This document shows positions 1 to 8,887 of a stretch of DNA of 36,134 nt, piece after piece. Position numbers and translations under genes: made by a program. The notes below the pieces were generated by a model. It was not told the origin of the DNA and did no database searches. It was given only the letters and a program-made list of their open reading frames with translations. This DNA is from Opitutaceae bacterium (GTDB lineage Bacteria > Verrucomicrobiota > Verrucomicrobiia > Opitutales > Coraliomargaritaceae): NCBI GenBank assembly GCA_009886465.1, contig QXZH01000131.1, forward strand, positions 1-36,134, in the 5' to 3' direction. How positions within the stretch are numbered: the stretch's first letter is position 1; each line of letters opens with the position of its first letter.

Positions 1-2
1 AG

Positions 3-89
3 ACCAAGCATGCCATCATCATTCGCGTGATGGACGCCGTCTCCGCCGCCGGCATTACTGGGGTTAACTTTGCGATTGAGCTAGAATAG
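3..89 (+). CDS. C-terminal fragment of an ExbD/TolR-like biopolymer transport protein (5' end outside window)
   Basis: Frame 3 reads ...TKHAIIIRVMDAVSAAGITGVNFAIELE* with stop TAG at 87-89. The 'vMDAvsaAGItgV.f' tail resembles ExbD/TolR C-termini. Confidence 0.6.
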   Translation, partial: TKHAIIIRVMDAVSAAGITGVNFAIELE

Positions 90-341
90 GGTGAACTCTT
101 TAAAAAAAATGAGCGATTTGTGCATTAATCACTGATAAACCCCCCGTTTACTAGTAAAATTGATCACAAGCGGAAAATAATGCTGGAAATGCAGGTAAAA
201 ATCTAACATTTTTCAAATATGGTAAGCGATTAGCTATACAAATAATAAACGCAATTGTCCTAATTTTGTAACTATCGCCTATTAATATTTTTATTTATTC
301 TTAAATTTAAAAACTACCCCAACATCTAGACTTCGACTTAT

Positions 342-1022
342 ATGAAAATTAAAACTATAATTGTAGCTATTGCGCTCAGTGCTGGCTTTAGCATAGCGGT
401 TCAAGGACAAATTGTCTTTAGCCAGTATGCAGAAACAAATTCTGGAACTACTCCCAAAGGAGTAGAATTATGGAACCACTCGACCTCAACTGTAGACTTC
501 TCTGTTACTGGTCTTAACATTTTAAAAGGCACCAACGGCGCGGCGCCGTCTTCTGATTTCACCCTCACCTCAGGCACAATGAGTGCTGGAGAGGTAATTG
601 TAATAGGCACCTCGGACATAGGTAATTACTTGAACACTACATTCGGTGTAGGAGTGATACAGTTTTTTACTGAGGGATTCACATTCAATGGTGATGATGC
701 TCTAGTCCTGCAACTTGGTGGAAGCACTTTAGACACGTTCGGCATAGCAGGAACAGATCCAGGCTCTGAATGGTCTGCTAATGGTGTGAGCACAAAAAAT
801 CAAAACATAGCTCTCATAGAGGGGGGAACCATCACAGGAACTGGATTGGTAGGATTTTCAGACCCTAGCACAAGATTTAGCACAATTTCAACAAATCCTA
901 GTGGGTCTGGCGGACTAAGCGGTTTTGGAGTAGCTCCAGTGCCCGAGCCTAACACCTACGCCCTCCTCGCGGGCATGTTTGCACTCGCTTCAGTGATGGT
1001 TCGTCGCCGTTCGGTAAAATAA
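342..1022 (+). CDS. PEP-CTERM sorting domain protein with lamin-tail-like (LTD) N-terminal region
   Basis: 226-aa ORF with an N-terminal signal peptide. C-terminus VPEPNTYALLAGMFALASVMVRRRSVK is a PEP motif, TM helix and basic tail. The body (GVELWNHSTSTVDFSVTGLNI...GEVIVIGTS...FNGDDALVLQLGGSTLDTFG) resembles LTD repeats. Confidence 0.85.
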   Translation: MKIKTIIVAIALSAGFSIAVQGQIVFSQYAETNSGTTPKGVELWNHSTSTVDFSVTGLNILKGTNGAAPSSDFTLTSGTMSAGEVIVIGTSDIGNYLNTTFGVGVIQFFTEGFTFNGDDALVLQLGGSTLDTFGIAGTDPGSEWSANGVSTKNQNIALIEGGTITGTGLVGFSDPSTRFSTISTNPSGSGGLSGFGVAPVPEPNTYALLAGMFALASVMVRRRSVK

Positions 1023-1043
1023 TTCTAAATTACAATCTTTCTC

Positions 1044-1079
1044 AAAAGGTCTCTCCATTTGGAGGGGCCTTTTTCTTTT
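1044..1079 (+). terminator. Rho-independent terminator of the PEP-CTERM gene
   Basis: AAAAGGTCTCTCC-ATTT-GGAGGGGCCTTTT: 13-pair stem including G-T wobbles, followed by a T-rich tract. Confidence 0.85.
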
Positions 1080-1266
1080 GAAGGGCTTCAACCCAAAGGT
1101 TTCAAAAGGATCTGGGCACATTCTGCGAATTCTATTATGCCGGGCAGCTCACGTATTGAAATACTCACTAGCCGTCTATCACGTGATGAACCGTGGGGCG
1201 TATCGGAGCTGAATTTTTGAGACGAAGTGCACGCCAAAAGGTTTCTTCGTTTTCGATTCAGTGGAA

Positions 1267-1833
1267 CTAAGTTTTTTGAAAGAAGTTAATGACGGAATCG
1301 ACGATTGTCTCCACGGCGGCTAATTTACCTTCTCCCTCGTAGCCACATGCTAGCATACCGCTCTGAGGTTCTATAAAGTGGCAGCCGCGCTCACGCAGGG
1401 TGGCGATATTTGCCTGCGTAGCAGGATGTGTCAGCATCTTACCATTCATGGCTGGCGCGATCATAACAGGCGCAGCCGTGGCGAGATGGATCGAAGTCAA
1501 CAAATCCGGCGCGAGTCCGTGAGCGAATTGAGCGATACAGTGTGCGCTGGCTGGAGCGACCAGCAGGAGGTCTGCACGGTCAGCGAGGTCGATATGCCCG
1601 GGCTGCCAGCTCTCACCCTCGTTCCAGATGTCGGAGGCGACTGGATTACGCGAAAGGGTCTGTAAGGTAAGCGGCTGGATAAAGCTGCAGGCACCCGCCG
1701 TCATAATCGGGAACACATCCGCACCTGCCTCGCTTAAGCGACTGGTGATGTCCGCCGCCTTAAATGCAGCGATCGATCCAGTGACGCCAAGTAGGATGGT
1801 GCGACCTTTTAGAATGGAAGTAGTCTCTGACAC
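1267..1833 (-). CDS. coaC: Flavoprotein, phosphopantothenoylcysteine decarboxylase-like (monofunctional CoaC domain)
   Basis: ILLGVTGSIAAFKAADITSRL, APAMNGKML and GMLACGYEGEGKLA motifs; 188 aa with no CoaB domain. The start at 1833 is GTG. Confidence 0.8.
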   Translation of the reverse strand: MSETTSILKGRTILLGVTGSIAAFKAADITSRLSEAGADVFPIMTAGACSFIQPLTLQTLSRNPVASDIWNEGESWQPGHIDLADRADLLLVAPASAHCIAQFAHGLAPDLLTSIHLATAAPVMIAPAMNGKMLTHPATQANIATLRERGCHFIEPQSGMLACGYEGEGKLAAVETIVDSVINFFQKT

Positions 1834-2023
1834 AGGGTAATCAATGGGGGGTATTTACCAGACAAACAAGACTCAAGTATGCCTTCTAATCGCAGTAAAA
1901 AAGACTATGTTTAATACAACTTACGGAAGCCCTCGAATTTTTTTCACGGTGAAGCGATCAAGATATACGCTTTCGTTTTTCTCAAATATGCATTTTATTA
2001 GGTTTTATTGAACCAGGATCCCC

Positions 2024-3703
2024 ATGCAAAAAGGCAAGATCACTAAATACACACCCTTCCCACAAATCGATTTACCTGACCGTCAATGGCCGAGTAGGAC
2101 GATCACTCATGCACCCATCTGGGCAAGCGTAGATCTACGCGACGGCAACCAAGCACTCGCTACGCCGATGACGGTGAACGAAAAATTGGAGATGTTTGAA
2201 CTCTTGGTCAAAATTGGCTTTAAAGAGATCGAAGTCGGCTTCCCCTCCGCGAGTGATACGGAGTTCAACTTTATCCGCCGCTTAGTGGATGAAAAACGCA
2301 TACCTGCGGATGTGACTTTGCAGGTACTTGTGCAGGCGCGTGAACATTTGATTCGTCGCACTTTTGAAAGCCTCGAAGGCGTCTCAAAGGCGATCGTGCA
2401 TTTGTATAACTCAACCTCGCCTGTGCAGCGACGCGTTACTTTTAACAAAACGAAGGACGAAATCAAAGCCATCGCCGTCGAAGGCACTCGCTTGGTCAAA
2501 AGCCTCGTTGAAACGATTCCTGGCACGCAGATACGCTTTCAATACTCGCCTGAGAGTTTCTCCGACACTGAGGTAGACTACGCCCTCGAGGTCTGCGAAG
2601 CTGTTATGGCGGAGTGGGCGCCCTCCGAGGATGACAAGATCATCCTCAACTTGCCCGCCACCGTCGAAGTCGCGACGCCCAACGTGCATGCCGATCAGAT
2701 CGAGTGGTTTTGCCGCAATTTAAAGGAGCGCAATAAAGCCTACATTAGCTTACACACACACAACGACCGAGGCACGGGTATCGCGGCGACGGAGCTTGGG
2801 CTATTGGCTGGAGCGGACCGCGTGGAAGGCACCCTCTTCGGTAACGGTGAGCGCACAGGCAATCTCGATATCGTGACAGTCGCCTTGAACCTCTACACGC
2901 AAGGCGTCGATTCGGCACTTGATTTGAGTGAACTAGAAGAAATTCGTAGGATCTATGAACGTATCACTCGCATGACGGTACACGACCGACACCCCTACTC
3001 AGGAGATCTAGTCTTTACTGCATTTTCTGGCTCGCATCAGGATGCGATTAAGAAGGGCATGGATTTGCGCTCTAAGAAAGACACGGAGGGCGCACGCTGG
3101 GAAGTCCCCTATCTCGCGATCGACCCTGCAGATATTGGGCGCGACTACGAGGCAATCATCCGAATTAACAGCCAAAGCGGCAAGGGGGGCGTCGCCTACA
3201 TTTTAGAGCGAGACTTCGGTCTCGATTTGCCCAAAGCAATGCACCCCGAAGTCGGTATGGTCGTGAATGAGACCGCTGACAAAGGGAGTCGCGAGCTCTC
3301 ACCGGATGAGGTTCACGAGGTTTTCATGCAAGCGTATGTTAACTTGGAAGCACCCATGGAATTGTTATCGATTGAACGTGAGGACTTTTCCCAGTCAGGA
3401 GAGGTCAAAGTCGATGCCGAGATTTGCATGAATGGAAAATCAAATAAGGTCACTGGAACAGGCAATGGCCCCATCAGCGCCTTCGTCGATGCACTTGAGC
3501 AAGAGGGCTACAAAGACTTCCAACTACTCGATTACCGACAGCACTCGATTGGAGGCGGATCGAAAACGGAAGCTGCGGCCTATATACAGATTAAAAATGA
3601 CGATGGCTCTGTTAGCTTCGGTTGCGGCATCAATGCGAACATCGAGTTAGCGGGCTTACACGCACTTGTTAGCGCTTTTAATCGAGCGCACTCAAAAGTG
3701 TAA
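2024..3703 (+). CDS. leuA: 2-isopropylmalate synthase
   Basis: 559 aa; DLRDGNQALATPM, ISLHTHNDRGTGIAATELGLLAGADRVEGTLFGNGERTGN and a C-terminal LeuA regulatory-type domain. Confidence 0.95.
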   Translation: MQKGKITKYTPFPQIDLPDRQWPSRTITHAPIWASVDLRDGNQALATPMTVNEKLEMFELLVKIGFKEIEVGFPSASDTEFNFIRRLVDEKRIPADVTLQVLVQAREHLIRRTFESLEGVSKAIVHLYNSTSPVQRRVTFNKTKDEIKAIAVEGTRLVKSLVETIPGTQIRFQYSPESFSDTEVDYALEVCEAVMAEWAPSEDDKIILNLPATVEVATPNVHADQIEWFCRNLKERNKAYISLHTHNDRGTGIAATELGLLAGADRVEGTLFGNGERTGNLDIVTVALNLYTQGVDSALDLSELEEIRRIYERITRMTVHDRHPYSGDLVFTAFSGSHQDAIKKGMDLRSKKDTEGARWEVPYLAIDPADIGRDYEAIIRINSQSGKGGVAYILERDFGLDLPKAMHPEVGMVVNETADKGSRELSPDEVHEVFMQAYVNLEAPMELLSIEREDFSQSGEVKVDAEICMNGKSNKVTGTGNGPISAFVDALEQEGYKDFQLLDYRQHSIGGGSKTEAAAYIQIKNDDGSVSFGCGINANIELAGLHALVSAFNRAHSKV

Positions 3704-3719
3704 AACCCTTGCCGGAAAG

Positions 3720-4817
3720 CTAGCTGAGACAGCGGATGGCTAGTTCACGGCAGACTTCTCCCTGCTCATTGGGACGCTCGATAATGGCCTCGAAGGCCTC
3801 GGTGAACGCAATCTGAAAATCGATCAGCTTTTTCAAGGGCACCTTATTCGCCGTCTCCGCAAGTCGACCCAGATACCACGGATTCTGGGTGAAGACATTC
3901 AAATTACTCTTCTCTTCGCTATCACCAAAATGCTGCCCATAGGTGCGGGCAGCCGATTCCAGATCACTCTTGGAGATGCCGCGGCCACCCAGGCGAATCG
4001 CACCTGCATCGAGTAAAACACGCAACTGAATGAGCAAGCGATTACGCGATTGAAGACTGCCGAGTAATGGCCGCGATTCACTCTGGGTAAAAAAGTGACG
4101 GCGCAGCGCCTCGAGCGTCCAAGAAAGTTTGAGCGAGTAAAAAGCGTCCGCTGCTTCGAAGAAGTCAGCATCTCCGAAGTTCGGCACAAGATCAGTCACG
4201 AGGCGCTCACTAATAGGTTCAGCCCCCTCCCCTGCAAAGGTCAGTAACTTACGCGTCTCCTCAACGATCAGCCGGGTGTTGCCGTTGACCTTCCCGATGA
4301 GCAATTCAATCGCAGCACGCGTCATCGTATTGCCCGCCTGAGTGCACTCTTCAGCGATCAAAGCGGCACAAGTCTGCGCGGTGTCTTTACCCGCAGCCAT
4401 CGCGGTAAAATCAGAATTTTTCTGGCACCATTTAAAAAAAGTACGGCGCTTATCGACAGGCTGTGCGGTAATCAAAACACCCACACTCGTCGCATCGAGG
4501 CCTTCGAGCATCGCTTTTAAATTATCGAGTAAATCGAGGGTGCCTTGCGCACGACCCGTTGGACTATCGGCCATAAAATTGACATCCTTAAGCCACACAA
4601 CCTTGCGCTCGCCAAAGAGAGAGAGCGTCTGCGCGGCGCTGGTGAAGCGGTTGATCGCATCCTCGACTTCCGCGACATTCGCAGCACGCCCATCAACGAC
4701 CTCCTTCGAAAGATCATCCATCAAGTCCTTTGTCTGCTCAGTAAACCAAGACTTACCCTTTTCCGTAACAAGGTAATCGTCGTCCCCACAGATAAATGTA
4801 AATGGCTTCGCTGGCAT
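3720..4817 (-). CDS. holA: DNA polymerase III delta subunit (HolA-like)
   Basis: FTFICGDDDYLV N-terminus and delta-like architecture. The ORF track starts at 4931, but the ATG at 4817 (MPAKPFTFICGDDD) is more plausible and avoids overlap with cinA. Confidence 0.75.
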   Translation of the reverse strand: MPAKPFTFICGDDDYLVTEKGKSWFTEQTKDLMDDLSKEVVDGRAANVAEVEDAINRFTSAAQTLSLFGERKVVWLKDVNFMADSPTGRAQGTLDLLDNLKAMLEGLDATSVGVLITAQPVDKRRTFFKWCQKNSDFTAMAAGKDTAQTCAALIAEECTQAGNTMTRAAIELLIGKVNGNTRLIVEETRKLLTFAGEGAEPISERLVTDLVPNFGDADFFEAADAFYSLKLSWTLEALRRHFFTQSESRPLLGSLQSRNRLLIQLRVLLDAGAIRLGGRGISKSDLESAARTYGQHFGDSEEKSNLNVFTQNPWYLGRLAETANKVPLKKLIDFQIAFTEAFEAIIERPNEQGEVCRELAIRCLS

Positions 4818-4912
4818 GAAGGCGCTCAGTCTCGGAGACCACTTTAAAGAGCGCAAGACGGAATGCGGGCGAGCGTAACTTGCTCGTACTATTTTATCGT
4901 GGCGTGCTCGCC

Positions 4913-6196
4913 TTAGTCCCGCTCGCCGCAACTAAGGAACTCAGCTACTTTATTCTCGCGCAATTTTCGGCGCATCCAGTCGAGCGCAGCGTGAACGGCA
5001 CGTGCTTTAACGTCGAGTCTGCCACCCGCGTAACGAACTGTTTTACACCACACGCCGACAGGCGAATGATAGCCTAAGTGAATGGTGCCGACGGGATTTT
5101 GTTCATTGCCACCATCAGGCCCCGCGAAGCCGGTCACACTGAGGCCATAATCAGTCGAGAGGCGCTCGGCGATACCAGAGGCCATTGCAATGGCGCATTC
5201 GGCACTGACGGCGCCGTGCTGTTCGATGATCGATTCGGGCACACCCACTTTAGAGACTTTCACATCATTCGCATAGCAAACGACCCCGCCAACGAAGACC
5301 TTGGAAGCACCCGATAAATTCGTAAAGGCATCGCATAGCATACCACCGGTGCAAGACTCGGCGATGGCGAGGGAGCGATCAAGCGCACGTAGCTCATGAA
5401 AAACGACTTTTGCGAGTGAACAGTGACCGAAACAGACGAAATCCTCCCCCAATAGCACGCAGGCTTCTTGCCCAATGGCCTTGAGTTGCTCCATGCTCAG
5501 CTTACGATCAAGCGAGCTCAGACGCACATCGACGATGCCGTAGTGCACACAGTAGGCCACGGACAAATCGGGATAGGCTTTGGTAATAGGCTGCATTGTT
5601 TCTTCCACACTCGACTCACCTGAACCAAAGGTGCGGATCTGAAGGTAAGCTTCTTCCTCGCTCAGCGCACCGAGTGCTTGGAGCATGGGAATGGCCTCTT
5701 TCTCAAACATTGGGATCAGCTCATTAGTGGGGCCAGGCAGCATGATCAAAATCTTACCATCGCACTGATAAGCCATACCGGGTGCCGTTCCGCGCTCGTT
5801 ATGAAGCACCTCGCCATCAACAAAGCGGTAGCACTGCTTCCGGTGATGGTCTGCCATGGAATGACCGACCACTTTAAAACGTGCCTGAATGAGCGCTTCG
5901 ATTTCTGGTTCGAAAACAAGCTCCGCACCCAGCGCTTCGGCAATTTTTTCCCGTGTCATATCATCTGCAGTCGGACCGAGGCCACCCGTAGTAATGACGA
6001 TATCCGAGTTCGCCCAAGCCTCGAGAAAGGCACGTTTGATCTCTTCCGACTCGTCTGTAATCACGCGATTGCGGCGGATAGGCAGACCGTATCTAGCCAG
6101 CTGCGCGCCTAGGTAGGTGAGGTGCGAGTTCTCTCGAATTCCGACGAGTAGTTCATCTCCAAAGTTGATTACTTCGACAATTGGCGTTTTAGACAT
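4913..6196 (-). CDS. cinA: CinA family protein (MoaB-like N-terminus plus nicotinamide-nucleotide amidase C-terminus)
   Basis: IVEVINFGDELLVG, ITTGGLGPTADDMTREKIAEALG and C-terminal SLAIAESCTGGMLCDAFTNLSGAS...SVTGFAGPDGG. Confidence 0.92.
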   Translation of the reverse strand: MSKTPIVEVINFGDELLVGIRENSHLTYLGAQLARYGLPIRRNRVITDESEEIKRAFLEAWANSDIVITTGGLGPTADDMTREKIAEALGAELVFEPEIEALIQARFKVVGHSMADHHRKQCYRFVDGEVLHNERGTAPGMAYQCDGKILIMLPGPTNELIPMFEKEAIPMLQALGALSEEEAYLQIRTFGSGESSVEETMQPITKAYPDLSVAYCVHYGIVDVRLSSLDRKLSMEQLKAIGQEACVLLGEDFVCFGHCSLAKVVFHELRALDRSLAIAESCTGGMLCDAFTNLSGASKVFVGGVVCYANDVKVSKVGVPESIIEQHGAVSAECAIAMASGIAERLSTDYGLSVTGFAGPDGGNEQNPVGTIHLGYHSPVGVWCKTVRYAGGRLDVKARAVHAALDWMRRKLRENKVAEFLSCGERD

Positions 6197-6258
6197 AGTG
6201 ATTACTTAAAAAGAGTGCAGCTTAAGCAGAACTGCAAACGAAATGTAAGATTCTAAAA

Positions 6259-7728
6259 ATGCCCGAAGGACCCAAAGCCCAGTTAAAAGAAAAAGTCCGC
6301 CGCCTCCCTCATAAGCCGGGAGTTTACCAGATGAAAGATCGTATCGGGCAGGTTATCTATGTGGGTAAGGCCAAGGACTTAAAGAAGCGCGTCAGCACTT
6401 ACTTCCAAGCCTCGCGCAAGATGACGGTCGCGCAGCCAAAGGTGCGTGCCATGCTCGACCTGATCCACGACTTCGAGATCATCACCGTCAATTCCGAAGC
6501 AGAGGCATTGCTACTCGAAGGGCAACTGATCAAAAAGTTCAAGCCCCGCTACAATACCGACTTTACGGACGACAAGCGCTTCCTCCTCGTTCGTATCGAC
6601 CCACGTGAATCACTCCCTCGCTTCCGGCTAACGCGTAACCGCACCGACAGTAATTCTCGCTACTACGGCCCCTTCGCACACTCCAGCCATTTGCGCAAAA
6701 CACTCACAGAGCTACGGCGTAGATTTGGCATCCTTCTCAGCGATGCCTCCCCCGTAGAACTACCCGACGGTCGCTGGCGCCTTTACGATGACGCCCGCGC
6801 CGAAATCTACGAGCACGACAACGAGATCACCGCTGAGCAATACACCGAGCGTTTAGGAGCAGCCTGCGAGTTCTTAGAAGGGAAAGCCCGCGAGTGGCTC
6901 TCTGAGCTGAAGACCGAGATGAAAGCCGCCTCCGCAGCGAAACGCTATGAAGAAGCCGCTTCACTTCGTGACCGTATCGATGCCCTACAACGCACCGCTA
7001 GCCGTACCCGTAAATTTGAGCGCAACCTAGTCGGCACGCACAATCATCGCCAAGTCGTCAAAAGCCTAAAGGAAAAACTCCACATTGCCCAAGAACCTCG
7101 CCGCATGGAGTGTTTCGATATCTCCCACATCTCGGGTAGTTTTTGCGTGGCCTCGATGGTCGCATTTAAGGACGGCTTGCCTGATCGCAAAAGTTACCGC
7201 CGCTTCAAAATTAAGAGCTTCGTCGGTAACGATGACTTCCGCGCGATGGAAGAGGTGGTCGGTCGCCGCTACCGTCGCATGCATGAAGAGGGCAAAGCCT
7301 TTCCTGACCTAATCGTCATAGACGGAGGTGCGGGGCAAGTTACTTCCGCGCTCAAAGCATTCCTCAGTCAAGGTCTAGAGCCGCCCGAGCTAATCGGTCT
7401 AGCCAAGCGCAACGAGACGGTCATCTACAGTGACGGCCGTGAACCGCTCAACCTAGCTCATCACGATCCCGCACTGCGCCTGCTTCAGCATATCCGCGAC
7501 GAAGCTCACCATTTTGCCAACAGTTTCAACGCCGAATTACGCAGCAAGCGCCTGAAAGAGTCCATCCTAGACGATTTCAAAGGCCTCGGAACGAAGCGTA
7601 AACAACAGTTGCTACAACACTTCGGTTCGCTCGAGAAACTGCGTAATGCGAAAGTCGATCAACTCACGCAGGTCGAAGGAATTGGCAGTGTGACCGCCGA
7701 ACGGCTAGTGGGTTTTTTAAATCCATAA
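6259..7728 (+). CDS. uvrC: Excinuclease ABC subunit C, shortened form
   Basis: GIY-YIG (GVYQMKDRIGQVIYVGKAKDLKKRV), UVR-like motif (AKRYEEAASLRDRIDAL), RNase H-like nuclease (MECFDISHISGSF, DLIVIDGGAGQ, DEAHHFA) and C-terminal HhH; 489 aa versus 610 aa for E. coli UvrC. Confidence 0.92.
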   Translation: MPEGPKAQLKEKVRRLPHKPGVYQMKDRIGQVIYVGKAKDLKKRVSTYFQASRKMTVAQPKVRAMLDLIHDFEIITVNSEAEALLLEGQLIKKFKPRYNTDFTDDKRFLLVRIDPRESLPRFRLTRNRTDSNSRYYGPFAHSSHLRKTLTELRRRFGILLSDASPVELPDGRWRLYDDARAEIYEHDNEITAEQYTERLGAACEFLEGKAREWLSELKTEMKAASAAKRYEEAASLRDRIDALQRTASRTRKFERNLVGTHNHRQVVKSLKEKLHIAQEPRRMECFDISHISGSFCVASMVAFKDGLPDRKSYRRFKIKSFVGNDDFRAMEEVVGRRYRRMHEEGKAFPDLIVIDGGAGQVTSALKAFLSQGLEPPELIGLAKRNETVIYSDGREPLNLAHHDPALRLLQHIRDEAHHFANSFNAELRSKRLKESILDDFKGLGTKRKQQLLQHFGSLEKLRNAKVDQLTQVEGIGSVTAERLVGFLNP

Positions 7729-7801
7729 ATAAGAGTGGCGCCTGTGCTTACTTAGGCCTGAGTCGCCCCATCTTACTCTTGGGTGCGATCAAACTTCCGC
7801 G

Positions 7802-8806
7802 CTATCCTTGCACAAATGCCTTCGCAAAATACGTCAAAATCATATCTGCGCCTGCCCGCCTAATCGCGAGTAGCGATTCGTCGCGGCAGCTCTCTAAATC
7901 GAGCCAGCCCTTCTCAGCCGCGGCCATAATCTGTGCATACTCACCCGACACTTGATAAGCAGCGAGTGGCAACTCGGTCTCTTCGCGCACTTCGCGAATA
8001 ATATCGAGATAGAGCCCAGCCGGTTTAACCATGAGCACGTCGGCACCTTCTTCCTCATCCAGAGCGATCTCAACCAAGGCCTCGCGGCGATTGGCAGGAT
8101 TCAATTGATAGGTGCGCTTATTTAAATTACGAGAGCCTGCATTACTGGCGCTGCCGACCGCATCACGAAAAGGACCGTATAAGGCCGAAGCAAATTTTGC
8201 GGAGTAAGCCATAATGGCCGTCTTTTCAAAATCGTTATCATCCAGCGCGGCACGAATCGCGCCAACACGACCATCCATCATATCCGAAGGGGCCACCATA
8301 TCGACGCCCGCCTCGGCAGCCAATAACGCCATCTCGGTCAGCACCTCAACCGTAGCATCATTGGCAAGATCTTGCGCTGCTGCATCCCAGAGTCCGTCGT
8401 GCCCATGCTCCGTGTAAGGATCAAGCGCCAGATCAGTGATCACCGTAAACTCAGGCACCGCAGCCTTGATCGCACGGATCGCACGTAGCACGAGAGTGTT
8501 TGGATTCAAAGCCTCTCGACCATCGTCCGACTTGAGGCTCTCATCGAGTTTAGGAAAAAGTGCGACACCCGAAATACCGAGCGCGTGCAGTTCACGACAT
8601 TCTGCGACCGTATCTTTGATCGAAAGCCTAGATATGCCTGGCATCGAGTCAATTGCCTCTGGAGGGTCCTCCCCCTCTATAACAAAGACTGGCTGGATCA
8701 AATGCTGCGGTAGAACCTCCGTCTCAGAAGCAAGCGCTCGCAAAGAAGCCGTCCGCCGCATACGACGCGGTCGTCGATTTAGATCGAGTTTGAATTCATT
8801 AGTCAT
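7802..8806 (-). CDS. hemB: Delta-aminolevulinic acid dehydratase (porphobilinogen synthase)
   Basis: RPRRMRRTASLRALASET, DLALDPYTEHGHDGL, VAPSDMMDGRVGAIR, DVLMVKPAGLYLDI, YQVSGEYAQI. Confidence 0.95.
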   Translation of the reverse strand: MTNEFKLDLNRRPRRMRRTASLRALASETEVLPQHLIQPVFVIEGEDPPEAIDSMPGISRLSIKDTVAECRELHALGISGVALFPKLDESLKSDDGREALNPNTLVLRAIRAIKAAVPEFTVITDLALDPYTEHGHDGLWDAAAQDLANDATVEVLTEMALLAAEAGVDMVAPSDMMDGRVGAIRAALDDNDFEKTAIMAYSAKFASALYGPFRDAVGSASNAGSRNLNKRTYQLNPANRREALVEIALDEEEGADVLMVKPAGLYLDIIREVREETELPLAAYQVSGEYAQIMAAAEKGWLDLESCRDESLLAIRRAGADMILTYFAKAFVQG

Positions 8807-8887
8807 GGTTAAAGGTAGATTTCTATTGGCAGTTACACCTGAAAGGGCACATCTTTCAACACGTAAATCTCCACAAGCAATCTACAA

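Noticed and set aside
90-341. AT-rich upstream region of the PEP-CTERM gene checked for a sigma-54 type (TGGC-N-TTGC) promoter
   Set aside because: No convincing -24/-12 match found by eye.
1137-1220. Short ORF (about 27 aa, MPGSSRIEILTSRLSRDEPWGVSELNF) between the PEP-CTERM terminator and coaC
   Set aside because: Very short with no supporting features; probably chance.
4342-4776. 144-aa + strand ORF inside holA
   Set aside because: Antisense shadow ORF, no recognisable motif.
5678-6112. 144-aa + strand ORF inside cinA
   Set aside because: Antisense shadow of a clear CinA coding sequence.
7729-7800. Possible bidirectional terminator between convergent uvrC and hemB (AAGAGTGGCG...CGCC...ACTCTT)
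   Set aside because: Arms are interrupted by several unpaired bases and there is no T tract; too weak to call.
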